DNA of 64,000 nucleotides, taken from an uncultured Peptoniphilus sp. (GTDB lineage Bacteria; Bacillota; Clostridia; Tissierellales; Peptoniphilaceae). Below are positions 17,717 to 26,410 of the stretch, in pieces (position 1 is the first letter of the stretch; the number at the start of each line of letters is the position of its first letter). The notes beneath the pieces were generated by a model. The model was not told the DNA's origin. It made no database searches and saw nothing but the letters and a program-made list of their open reading frames with translations. Made by a program: the position numbers and the translations under genes. Location of the stretch: NCBI RefSeq assembly GCF_943913915.1, contig NZ_CALUAA010000004.1, positions 1-64,000 on the forward strand. Direction: 5' to 3'.

Positions 17717-20590
17717 TTATTGTTTCAGTGAGCGGTAGACATCGAAAAGTTCTCCGGATTTCAAGCGCTCTCCGTCACCTATAGCAACGAGATGATTTTG
17801 TTCCATTATTGTTTTAATCAGATCACTGAAACCGCGAAGATCCTCCACGGTGGTGGCCATGGCCTCCGCCTTTTTCTTCTCAATGGATTCGGCGGTAGTG
17901 CCGTTTAAGAAGCGTTTAAAGTCCAAGACACCGTAAGCTGAAGGCGCGAGATGCGGATCAAAAGCGTTCATCACGCCGATAATCATATCCGTAAGATCTC
18001 TTTCACTTAAGGTGAGGTCCCTTAAAAAGTCCGCCATACGGTCGTAAACATCGATGGTTTTTTCAACTTGTGGATCTCGGTAAGAATAGGTGGCCACGTC
18101 GCCGAAGCGGGTAATGCGAATGCCTGCGCCGTAAGCGCCGCCTTTTGCGCGAATTTCCTTGTGGAGGAAGAGATTACTTAGCACATTGGCGAGGACCACG
18201 AGTTTGCCGTTGTATTCGTAGTCTGCTTCCTGTAAACTGCCGCCTTTGGAGACATAGTTTACCATGGAATTCAGTGTAAAAGCTTCGTTTTGATGATCGG
18301 CTTTGTATTCGATTGAGGCGTTATCATAAACCGTTCGATCGAAATGGTGAAGGTGATCGGCAAGGGCCGCTTCCGCCATGGAGATTTCTTCTTCATCGGC
18401 AATAAGATTGGCCGTTAAGCGGGAGGCGGTGAAGATCTTTTTCGCCACTTTTTCCAATTGGTCGGCGACAGATCGGTAGTCACCTTTTTTAATGAGATCA
18501 CAGACGAAGAAATAAAAATCCAAACCGTTCATACGATCATCTACATAGGCGGCTTCACTATAGTGGACGCGTACGCGGTTCGAGACGATGGAATGGCCAG
18601 ATTGAAGGAAAGACGACGCCATGTCCGCCTTCATAGTCTCGAGAATCGTCTTGAGTCGCCCTTCGTCGTGAAGTTGGCTCTTTGAGAGCATCTCTTCCAA
18701 CACGGCGTAGCCCCGGGCCTGTTGACGGGGAAGGGCGCCTGTGGAAATAAAGAAGTAAGGCGCGTAGCCTTCATCCATCTGCTCCAGCGGGGTATCGAAG
18801 GTAAAGCCGCCGCCGGAGAGGAAGGTTTCCGTTTCAAGTTCCGCTTCCGTATAGTGCTCGGTAGCAATTTTACCTAAGACATCGGAGAGGACGGAGGCAT
18901 AGGCCAATTCCTCAAGATTTAAATGCTTCATATTGAAAGCCCAGTTCGTGTAGATGATTCCGTTGGTATTTAAGGGGTTGGTAGTGAGGGTGATCCCCGA
19001 AAGCTCCGTAACATTTCTCGGAATGTCCGTGATTTTTTTAGAGAGATCGGAAAGCTCCAACTTGGGAATGGTAGCCTTGGCTTCTTCCGAATCGGGAGCT
19101 TCCTGATAATCATTTAAGTCTCGAGTGAGGGAAATAATTTCTTCGCGTTCGGAATCGGAAAGGGCAGTATAAGCCTCTTTTTGTTTCTCTCTGCGCTTTT
19201 CTTCCAGTCGCTTTTCTTTACCGATTTCCGGGTCGATGCGCATGACGATGCGATGCGGCACGTCGAGGAAGAATTCCCTAACAGCTTTTTGGAAATAATC
19301 CGTACCAATTTTTTCCCGTAGTGCTTCCAGTTTCGGAGAAAGCTCCAATCCGTCCAGTGGATTTTGTCCGTACAGCCAGGTGTTCAACGCGCCGATGTAT
19401 TGGAGCAAATCGGCATGGGCACCGCCACCTCGACGAACGGTAAATTCAAATTTTTCAAGGGTCGCCTTAAGCACCTCTTCGTCGACGCCATTTTCTGCCA
19501 CATCTTCCAAGGTCTCCATGACGATGCGTCTGAAGTCCTCGTAACGTTCCTTCTTGGCGTGATAGCAATAGATTGTAAAGTCCCAGGTATTGGAGGCGGA
19601 GAGTTCGGAGTATACGTCTTCGCCTATACCTGCATCCCTAAGTCTTTTTTTAATGAGCCCGTTTTCGCTTTCTACAAGAAGTTCCTGGAAGAAACTTCTC
19701 AGAAGCAGATCCTCCGGTGTTGGATCCACCTTCGACGAAAAGGACAGGGCGAAATAGGATTTGCCCTCGGGATCTTCATCTTCCGAAAGATCGTACGTTC
19801 CCGTAAATTCCTTAGGGCTGTCATACATACTGTGGTCAACGATTTCAGACTTGGGATTGATGGCGTCAAATTCGGAAAGATAAGCTTCATCTAAATAAGC
19901 TAATCGCTCCTCGAAATCCATATCCCCTGCGAGGAAAATATAACTGTTGGAAGGGTGATAATAACGGCTATGGAAATTTAAAAAATCGTCGAATGTAAGG
20001 TCGGGAATATGATCGGGATTGCCGCCGGAATCATGGGAATAGGTGCCGGAGGGGTGAAGTTTTTCCCGCACCATATCGGATACGCGATTGGCAGGATCCG
20101 AGTAGACACCTTTCATTTCGTTAAAGACCACACCGTTTGCAATAAGGCGATCGTCTTCGATTTCAGGGTGCCAACCTTCCTGATAAAAGATCTTTTCATT
20201 CTCCCTCATCTCCGGATAAAAGACTGCGTCTAAATAGACATCCATCAGCTGACGAAAGTCTTTGTCGTTTCGGGAGCTGATCGGGTAGAGTGTCTTGTCG
20301 GGATAGGTCATGGCGTTTAAAAATGTTTGGACACTGCTTGCCACCATATCCATAAAAGGCTCTTTTGTCTTATATTTCCGAGATCCCGAAAGCGTGCAGT
20401 GTTCTACGATATGGGCCACACCGGTAGAATCTTCAGGCGGCGTTTTAAAGCCGATGGCGAAGGTCTTGTTGTGGTTATTGTTGTCCAAGAGTAAGATCTC
20501 GGCGCCGGTTTTAATGTGCTTTAAAAAAGAAACTTCCCCGTGAAGTTCGGAAATGTTTCTCTTGTCGATTAATTTATAATGTCTGTTCAT
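17717..20590 (-). CDS. M16C-family zinc metallopeptidase (insulinase/presequence protease-like)
   Basis: This 957-residue peptidase is of the M16C group, which forms a two-lobed chamber and degrades short peptides. The inverted zinc motif HxxEH is intact at H60, E63 and H64 (VAHIVEHC), followed by the usual SRKYKTKEPFMDM and NAMTYPDKTLYPI. The second half carries the inactive M16 repeat and the Arg/Tyr region (GGAYGAGIRITRFGDVATYSYRDPQ). No signal peptide is seen, so it probably acts in the cytoplasm. GGAGTG precedes the ATG, and a clear promoter is upstream. It stands alone, convergent with ftsH. Confidence 0.92.
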   Translation of the reverse strand: MNRHYKLIDKRNISELHGEVSFLKHIKTGAEILLLDNNNHNKTFAIGFKTPPEDSTGVAHIVEHCTLSGSRKYKTKEPFMDMVASSVQTFLNAMTYPDKTLYPISSRNDKDFRQLMDVYLDAVFYPEMRENEKIFYQEGWHPEIEDDRLIANGVVFNEMKGVYSDPANRVSDMVREKLHPSGTYSHDSGGNPDHIPDLTFDDFLNFHSRYYHPSNSYIFLAGDMDFEERLAYLDEAYLSEFDAINPKSEIVDHSMYDSPKEFTGTYDLSEDEDPEGKSYFALSFSSKVDPTPEDLLLRSFFQELLVESENGLIKKRLRDAGIGEDVYSELSASNTWDFTIYCYHAKKERYEDFRRIVMETLEDVAENGVDEEVLKATLEKFEFTVRRGGGAHADLLQYIGALNTWLYGQNPLDGLELSPKLEALREKIGTDYFQKAVREFFLDVPHRIVMRIDPEIGKEKRLEEKRREKQKEAYTALSDSEREEIISLTRDLNDYQEAPDSEEAKATIPKLELSDLSKKITDIPRNVTELSGITLTTNPLNTNGIIYTNWAFNMKHLNLEELAYASVLSDVLGKIATEHYTEAELETETFLSGGGFTFDTPLEQMDEGYAPYFFISTGALPRQQARGYAVLEEMLSKSQLHDEGRLKTILETMKADMASSFLQSGHSIVSNRVRVHYSEAAYVDDRMNGLDFYFFVCDLIKKGDYRSVADQLEKVAKKIFTASRLTANLIADEEEISMAEAALADHLHHFDRTVYDNASIEYKADHQNEAFTLNSMVNYVSKGGSLQEADYEYNGKLVVLANVLSNLFLHKEIRAKGGAYGAGIRITRFGDVATYSYRDPQVEKTIDVYDRMADFLRDLTLSERDLTDMIIGVMNAFDPHLAPSAYGVLDFKRFLNGTTAESIEKKKAEAMATTVEDLRGFSDLIKTIMEQNHLVAIGDGERLKSGELFDVYRSLKQ

Positions 20591-20612
20591 AGTTCACTCC
20601 TATTCTCACTTA

Positions 20613-20642
20613 TTTATACCCAAAGGAAATAACGAATATCAA
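20613..20642 (-). promoter_or_regulatory. Promoter of the M16C peptidase gene
   Basis: On the minus strand, TTGATA (20642-20637), 18-bp spacer, TATAAA (20618-20613), about 23 bases before the ATG. Confidence 0.7.
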
Positions 20643-20700
20643 AAGAAGCGTAAAGATTCGCGAGGAACCGCCCCATGCTCACCAGGTAAGTCTCCGAATG

Positions 20701-20709
20701 TGCTATAAT
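20701..20709 (+). promoter_or_regulatory. Extended -10 promoter of the SAF-domain oxidoreductase gene
   Basis: TGC plus TATAAT (20704-20709), 29 bases before the ATG at 20738; no good -35. Confidence 0.65.
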
Positions 20710-20737
20710 TTTTAAGGATGATTGGAGGAGAAATTAA

Positions 20738-22042
20738 ATGAAATTAATCTCTGATTTGCGCAAGAGAGGTCCTATTCGTGTTGCCGTTGTCGGCTGCGGT
20801 TTAATGGGAACAGGTCTGGTTGCGCAATTAAATAAAATGGAAGGAATGGAAGTCGCAGTGTGGTCTTCGAGATCGGAGGCGGCTTTAATCGATTCAGCAA
20901 GGAAAGTGGGTGTTCCGGAGGAAGTCCTTTATATAAAGACGACGGAAGAAGAGGTAGCACAGGCTGTAAGCGATTACGGAATAGCCCTTGTTATCGATAA
21001 TTCGCTGACGTGGATTTATGATGCAGTGGATGTGATCGTCGACTGCACCGGCAATACGGAAGCCGGTGCGATAATTAATGAAGAAGGATTGAATCACGGC
21101 AAACATATTGTAAGCTTTAATGTGGAGTGCGATGTCCTTCTCGGGCCCTATTTCCTTAAAAAGGCGAAAGAGAAGGGATTGTGTTATACGGGGACGGCGG
21201 GAGACGAACCCGGCGCCATTATGGAGCTTTATAATTTTGCGAGCTTTTTAGGTTTCGACGTGGTTGCCGCCGGGAAAGGAAAAAACAATCCCATGGATAT
21301 AGAGGCCACCCCCGAAAGTCTAAAAGAAAAAGCGGAATCGAAGGGACTGAGTCCGCGCATGCTCACATCTTTTGTTGATGCGACCAATACCATGATCGAG
21401 CTCAATGCCGTCGCCAACGCCACAGGCCTTCTGCCCGACACGCCCGGTTGCCACGGCATCGAATCTACTATCGACGAGTTGGCCGATAAGTTTCGCTTAA
21501 AAGAAGAAGGGGGCTTTTTCGAAAATAAAGGCGTCTTAGACTACGTTATGGGCATCGCTCCCGGGGTCTTTGTCGTCGTGGAAACAGATGATCCTCTGGT
21601 TCGCGAAGAAATGCCCTATCTTTCCATGGGCGACGGACCCCGTTATATCTTCTACCGGCCCTATCATCTGACGAATATCGAGACCCCCCTGACCTTGGCG
21701 AAAGCCGTTTTATATGGCGAGGCCACCATCGCTCCTGAACAGGGATACATCGCCCACACTGCGGCGGTTGCGAAGAAAGATCTCTTGCCGGGGGACGAGA
21801 TTTCCGGTATCGGCAGCGACACCAGTTACGGCTCATTAATGGATGCGCGAGAAGTCTATAGAGAAAACTACGTGCCCATCGGGCTCATTACGGGTAATGT
21901 TAAAGTGAAGAAAGAAATCCATAGAGGAGACCTCATTCGCTTCGAAGATCTTATATTCGATGAGAAAAGCGAACTATTTAAAATGTTCAAACGTGAACAT
22001 GAAAATCTTTATGCTTTACCCCTGAACAGCAACATGTTATAA
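20738..22042 (+). CDS. NAD(P)-binding oxidoreductase with C-terminal SAF domain, homoserine dehydrogenase-like
   Basis: This 434-residue protein has an N-terminal Rossmann fold (VAVVGCGLMGTGLVAQ near residues 15-30, then VDVIVDCTGNTEAG) and a middle domain related to homoserine dehydrogenase (GTAGDEPGAIMELY). The C-terminal SAF-like segment reads AKKDLLPGDEISGIG and KVKKEIHRGDLIRF. Related SAF oxidoreductases are mostly uncharacterised, and some act on sugar-acid intermediates; I cannot name the substrate. It is monocistronic in appearance, with its own promoter, and its stop codon overlaps the promoter of the next gene (rrf2). No metabolic partner gene is adjacent. Confidence 0.8.
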   Translation: MKLISDLRKRGPIRVAVVGCGLMGTGLVAQLNKMEGMEVAVWSSRSEAALIDSARKVGVPEEVLYIKTTEEEVAQAVSDYGIALVIDNSLTWIYDAVDVIVDCTGNTEAGAIINEEGLNHGKHIVSFNVECDVLLGPYFLKKAKEKGLCYTGTAGDEPGAIMELYNFASFLGFDVVAAGKGKNNPMDIEATPESLKEKAESKGLSPRMLTSFVDATNTMIELNAVANATGLLPDTPGCHGIESTIDELADKFRLKEEGGFFENKGVLDYVMGIAPGVFVVVETDDPLVREEMPYLSMGDGPRYIFYRPYHLTNIETPLTLAKAVLYGEATIAPEQGYIAHTAAVAKKDLLPGDEISGIGSDTSYGSLMDAREVYRENYVPIGLITGNVKVKKEIHRGDLIRFEDLIFDEKSELFKMFKREHENLYALPLNSNML

Positions 22043-22043
22043 T
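22015..22043 (+). promoter_or_regulatory. Promoter of the rrf2 gene
   Basis: TTTACC (22015-22020), 17-bp spacer, TATAAT (22038-22043) with an upstream TG (extended -10). The -10 box overlaps the stop codon of the preceding gene. Confidence 0.7.
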
Positions 22044-22071
22044 GTGAACTTAAAGAAGGAGGATTTGCGCT

Positions 22072-22485
22072 GTGAAATTAACCCAAGAAGTTGACTACGC
22101 ATTTCGTATTATCGCTCACCTGGCAGCTCATGAAGGTGAGGTTGTAGGTGCACCCAAAATCGCAAAAACCATGCACGTGCCCGAGCGTTTCACGCTGCGG
22201 ATTCTGCGTAAACTCAATTTAGGTGGTTTAACGCTATCCAAACGAGGCGCAAGGGGAGGCTATATGCTGAATAAGCCTGCTGAATCCATTTCACTTTACG
22301 ATATTGTTCTGGCCATCGACGGACCCATTGAACTTTCTCGTTGTTTACACGCAGACGATCCCTATTGCAATCGCTTTACAGGCGACGGAATCGAAGGATG
22401 TAAATTTCACAGAAGCATTTACGGCGTGCAGAGCAGTGTTATCGATCAATTACAAAGTTTGAAAATTACAGATTATATCGATTAG
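22072..22485 (+). CDS. Rrf2-family transcriptional regulator with three-cysteine cluster motif
   Basis: It has 137 residues with a winged helix at the N-terminus (MKLTQEVDYAFRIIAHLA, RFTLRILRKLNLGGL, RGARGGYML) and three cysteines at C91, C99 and C110, the places where IscR/NsrR/RirA-type regulators bind an Fe-S cluster. It therefore may sense iron-sulfur status, NO or redox; no isc/suf genes are nearby to fix this. The start is GTG at 22072 behind AAGGAGG. It has its own promoter and is followed by the ileS T-box leader. Confidence 0.9.
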   Translation: MKLTQEVDYAFRIIAHLAAHEGEVVGAPKIAKTMHVPERFTLRILRKLNLGGLTLSKRGARGGYMLNKPAESISLYDIVLAIDGPIELSRCLHADDPYCNRFTGDGIEGCKFHRSIYGVQSSVIDQLQSLKITDYID

Positions 22486-22499
22486 GAAGTCGAAGATCA

Positions 22500-22682
22500 T
22501 TCGTCCCTGTTTTACAGAGAGGTGCAGGAGCTGAGAAGCACCGACAAACGATGGTCGCATCACCTTCCGAGATACCTGATGGCGTTCGCCGCGTTAAGGC
22601 TTTGAGTGATAGAATCCTATAAGTAGGGTGGTACCGCGTTTTATAGCGTCCCTTCGTCTAACGACGATCGGGACGCTTTTTT
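22500..22682 (+). promoter_or_regulatory. T-box riboswitch of ileS (isoleucine specifier)
   Basis: The conserved T-box sequence AGGGTGGTACCGCG lies at 22625-22638. A terminator stem GCGTCCC (22646-22652) with GGGACGC (22670-22676) and TTTTTT follows. Upstream, 22512-22600 has the Stem I hallmarks (CAGAGAGG, GCTGAGAAGCACC, CCGAGATACCTG). ATC at 22559-22561 is in the right place to be the Ile specifier codon. Uncharged tRNA-Ile would stabilise the antiterminator and permit ileS transcription. The leader promoter is not obvious. Confidence 0.92.
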
Positions 22683-22698
22683 AGTAAAGGAGAAGTAT

Positions 22699-25600
22699 AT
22701 GACAGAGTTTAAAACATTATCTCAAGACCTCGTCGACGAGCGCGAACAGCGCGTCGTCAAATACTGGCAAGACATCGACCTATTAAAACGAAGCGTCGAA
22801 ACCCGTGAAGGAAAAGAAGACTTCGTGTTCTACGAAGGGCCACCGACAGCCAACGGTAAGCCGGGCATCCACCACGTTATGGCACGTACGTTAAAAGATA
22901 TGACCTGCCGCTATAAGACCATGCAGGGATATCGTGTCAATCGTAAAGCCGGCTGGGATACCCACGGCCTCCCGGTAGAAATCGAAGTGGAAAAGAAATT
23001 AGGTCTTCATAACAAACAAGATATCGAAAAATACGGCATTGAAAAGTTCAATCAAAAATGCCGAGATTCCGTCTTTGAATATGAAGGTCTCTGGCGCAAA
23101 ATGACGGCTCGAATGGGTTACCTCATTGACTTGGACGATCCCTATATTACATTAAATAATTCCTACATTGAATCGGTTTGGTACATCCTCAACAAAATGT
23201 TTGAAGACGGCCTGATCTATGAAGGTCATAAGATCTTGCCTTACTGCCCAAGATGCGGCACCGGCCTCGCTTCCCACGAAGTGGCTCAAGGTTATCAGGA
23301 AGATAAGACGCCTACCATTACCATGAAATTTAAGGCGACGGATGAGGAGGACGCTTATTTCCTCGCCTGGACCACCACCCCTTGGACCGTTCCCTCCAAT
23401 GTGGCCCTCGCCGTGCACCCCGACGTGGATTACGTCAAGGTAAAATACGAAGACGGCAATGTCTATTATCTTGCCGATAATTTAAAAGACGCCGTATTAA
23501 AAGGGGAGTATGAAGTCCTCGAAACGGTTAAGGGTGAAAAACTCGCCGGACGTCGCTACGAACAAATTTTGGATCAGGTGAATGTAGAAGAAGGAGATGC
23601 CTTCGTCGTTGTAACGGCGGATTACGTCACCACAGAAGACGGTACGGGTATCGTCCACACCGCTCCCGCCTTCGGGGAAGACGACTACCAAACCGGTCGT
23701 CGCAACAACTTGGCGTTCTTGAAGCCCGTAGACGACGACGGAAACTTCACAGAAACTCAGTGGAAAGGGCAATTCGTTCACAATGTCAACGAAGAGATCA
23801 TCGATTACTTGAAGAGTCAGGACAAAGTCTTCTCGAAAGAGACCATCGTCCACAATTATCCCCACTGCTGGCGCTGTAAGACGCCCTTAATCTATTACGC
23901 ACACCCCTCCTGGTACATCGAAGTGACCAAGATGAAGGATCAACTCATCGAAAACAACAATGGCGTAGACTGGTATCCGGATTTTGTAGGCGAAAAGCGT
24001 TTCGGAAACTGGCTCGAAAACTTAAACGACTGGGCCATCTCCCGTTCAAGATACTGGGGAACCCCCTTCCCGATTTGGCGCTGCGACGACTGCGGCAAAA
24101 CCACATCGGTGGGAAGCGTGAAAGAACTTATCGAGCGTGCGGAAGAAGACATCGACGAATCTATCGATCTTCACCGCCCCTATGTCGACGACGTTCACAT
24201 TAAATGTGATTGCGGCGGCACCATGACCCGCGTTACTGACGTTATCGACTGTTGGTTCGATTCCGGATCCATGCCCTTCGCCCAATGGCACTATCCCTTT
24301 GAACACAAGGAAGATTTCGACAAATTATTCCCGGCCGCTTTCATTAACGAAGGGATCGACCAAACCCGCGGTTGGTTCTACTCATTGCTTGCCATCTCCA
24401 CATATATGACGGGTAAGGCGCCCTATAAGAGCGTCCTCGTCAACGATCTTATCCTCGACAAAGAGGGCAAGAAGATGAGTAAATCCCGGGGCAATACCGT
24501 ATCGCCGGAAGAGCTCTTTAAAAAATACGGAGCCGATGCCGTAAGATGGTATCTGATGTACGTTTCACCTCCATGGACACCGACGAAGTTCGACGAAGAC
24601 GGCCTGCGGGAAGTTAACGGAAAATTCTTTCGCACCTTGCGCAATATCCACAATTTCTTTACACTCTACGCCAATATTAATGATGTAGACCCGAGAAATG
24701 AAGGGGAAGTGGAATATGACGAAATCGATCGTTGGATCCTTTCCAAATACAACAGTCTTTTGAAATCCGTTATTGAGAATATGGAAATTCACGAAGTCAC
24801 AAAAGTCGTTCGCGACATTCAAGATTTCGTCTCCGAAGATTTCTCTAACTGGTATATTCGAAGAAACCGTCGTCGCTTCTGGAGCGAAGAAGACACGCCC
24901 TCTCGCGAAGCTGTCTTTAAGACAACCTACGATGTCTTGCTCGGATTATGTAAGATGATCGCTCCCATGGCGCCCTTTATCGCAGAAGAATTTTACGAAA
25001 CCCTCGTCGGTGGAGAAAGTATCCACTTGGAAGACTACCCCGCAGTAGATGAAGCCATGATCGACGAAAAACTGGAAGAAAAAATGGCCATTGTGCGCAC
25101 CCTCGTAACATTGGGTCGTGCGGGACGTGAAAGCGCCAAGATTAAAGTGCGTCAACCTCTTCAAGAAGTCCTTGTGGATGCGGATCTCAAGCCTATTATC
25201 GGCGATTTAACGGAGCTTATTAAAGAAGAGCTCAATGTAAAGGAAGTCTATTTCTGCGACGACTTAACCGAATATATGACTTACAGTCTGAAACCGAACT
25301 TTAAGGAAGTAGGGAAGAAATTCGGTCCGAAGATTAAAGATTTCAAGAAGATCTTAAACGAAAGAGATGCCAAGGAACTTTACGCCGAATTGAAATCCAA
25401 CGAAAGCGTCACCATGGTATTAAACGGCGAGGAAACGGAAGTCGTCGTTGAAGACGTCCTCGTGGATATCGACGCCAAAGAAGGCTTCGACGTGAGTATG
25501 GAAGACAATCTCTTCGTCATTCTCGATACGGAACTTACGGACGAGCTATTGGCGGAAGGTTATGTTCGCGAATTTATCTCTAAAGTACAAAATCAACGGA

Positions 25601-25797
25601 AAGCCAACGATTATGAAGTGACCGATCACATCGCCATCACCTACGATGCTGAGGGCAAAGTGAAGGAAGTTCTCGAAGCGGCGAAAGCTGAAATCTGCGA
25701 CGAAACTTTAGCAGAGTCTATGATCTTTGACGCTCTCGATGGTGAAGATCAAGATTTGAACGGCGAAACCGTACGCTTTGAATTGAAAAAACTGTAA
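22699..25797 (+). CDS. ileS: Isoleucyl-tRNA synthetase, type 2 (IleRS2) with GIHH signature
   Basis: This 1032-residue class I synthetase charges tRNA-Ile. Its length and the segments YEGPPTANGKPGIHHV and KAGWDTHGLPVEIEVEKKLG mark it as the eukaryote-like type 2 enzyme, generally less sensitive to mupirocin. The KMSKS loop is at 592-596. The editing (CP1) domain follows the tryptophan-rich WTTTPWTVPSN segment. The class I HxGH signature is swapped to G56-I57-H58-H59. From memory, GxHH IleRS2 variants have been linked to very high mupirocin resistance. It is controlled by the T-box just upstream and is followed without a gap by a histidine phosphatase gene. Confidence 0.97.
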   Translation: MTEFKTLSQDLVDEREQRVVKYWQDIDLLKRSVETREGKEDFVFYEGPPTANGKPGIHHVMARTLKDMTCRYKTMQGYRVNRKAGWDTHGLPVEIEVEKKLGLHNKQDIEKYGIEKFNQKCRDSVFEYEGLWRKMTARMGYLIDLDDPYITLNNSYIESVWYILNKMFEDGLIYEGHKILPYCPRCGTGLASHEVAQGYQEDKTPTITMKFKATDEEDAYFLAWTTTPWTVPSNVALAVHPDVDYVKVKYEDGNVYYLADNLKDAVLKGEYEVLETVKGEKLAGRRYEQILDQVNVEEGDAFVVVTADYVTTEDGTGIVHTAPAFGEDDYQTGRRNNLAFLKPVDDDGNFTETQWKGQFVHNVNEEIIDYLKSQDKVFSKETIVHNYPHCWRCKTPLIYYAHPSWYIEVTKMKDQLIENNNGVDWYPDFVGEKRFGNWLENLNDWAISRSRYWGTPFPIWRCDDCGKTTSVGSVKELIERAEEDIDESIDLHRPYVDDVHIKCDCGGTMTRVTDVIDCWFDSGSMPFAQWHYPFEHKEDFDKLFPAAFINEGIDQTRGWFYSLLAISTYMTGKAPYKSVLVNDLILDKEGKKMSKSRGNTVSPEELFKKYGADAVRWYLMYVSPPWTPTKFDEDGLREVNGKFFRTLRNIHNFFTLYANINDVDPRNEGEVEYDEIDRWILSKYNSLLKSVIENMEIHEVTKVVRDIQDFVSEDFSNWYIRRNRRRFWSEEDTPSREAVFKTTYDVLLGLCKMIAPMAPFIAEEFYETLVGGESIHLEDYPAVDEAMIDEKLEEKMAIVRTLVTLGRAGRESAKIKVRQPLQEVLVDADLKPIIGDLTELIKEELNVKEVYFCDDLTEYMTYSLKPNFKEVGKKFGPKIKDFKKILNERDAKELYAELKSNESVTMVLNGEETEVVVEDVLVDIDAKEGFDVSMEDNLFVILDTELTDELLAEGYVREFISKVQNQRKANDYEVTDHIAITYDAEGKVKEVLEAAKAEICDETLAESMIFDALDGEDQDLNGETVRFELKKL

Positions 25798-25798
25798 G

Positions 25799-26401
25799 AT
25801 GAAGCTTTATATTCTTCGCCACGGGGAGACGGAGTGGAACAGAGAAGATCGGGTGCAGGGGCAGATGGATTCCCCCCTTACGAAAAAGGGGCGTGAAGAC
25901 ATCGCCTCTATGGCGGAGGAGCTTTTTCCTATTCCCATCGAGATCTGTTACACCTCTGACCTTCCCAGGGCAAAGATGACGGCGAAGGGCTTGATTAATG
26001 GTCGAAAGATTCCGATAATAGAGGTAGAAGCACTGAGAGAGTTACCTCTGGGTCCTTGGGAGGGTAAACTTTTTAAAGAGATACAAAAAGATCCGTTGAG
26101 TGTAATTTATTTTGAATCGCCGGAGCAGTTTTCTCTCCCGGGCCTTCGGAATTTTCACGATCTGTATAAGGGCGTCGGAGACTTTATCCGAAAGCTCGAG
26201 AAGGATCCGAAAGATCATGTTCTGATCGTAGCTCACGGTGTCAGCATTCGTGCCCTTTTAAATGTCCTGGAAGGGGTGCCCGTCGCTCGCTTCTGGCACA
26301 GGCCCATTGCAAAGAGCATGGGCCTTACCATTGCGAGCTTCGAAAAGGGAAAGTGGAAAGTGCTTCAAAGAGCGGATCAAAAGGACGGATTATCTTATTG
26401 A
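25799..26401 (+). CDS. Histidine phosphatase superfamily protein (phosphoglycerate mutase/CobC-like)
   Basis: It has 200 residues with the phosphohistidine motif RHGETEWN (R7, H8, G9), a second pocket segment (LRELPLGPWEGK) and the C-terminal AHGVSIRALLNVL. Such proteins act as phosphatases on small phosphate esters (alpha-ribazole phosphate, 3-phosphoglycerate and others). No cobalamin genes are nearby, so the substrate is open. The ATG overlaps the base after the ileS stop, so it is co-transcribed and under T-box control. Confidence 0.88.
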   Translation: MKLYILRHGETEWNREDRVQGQMDSPLTKKGREDIASMAEELFPIPIEICYTSDLPRAKMTAKGLINGRKIPIIEVEALRELPLGPWEGKLFKEIQKDPLSVIYFESPEQFSLPGLRNFHDLYKGVGDFIRKLEKDPKDHVLIVAHGVSIRALLNVLEGVPVARFWHRPIAKSMGLTIASFEKGKWKVLQRADQKDGLSY

Positions 26402-26410
26402 GGTGTTCTT

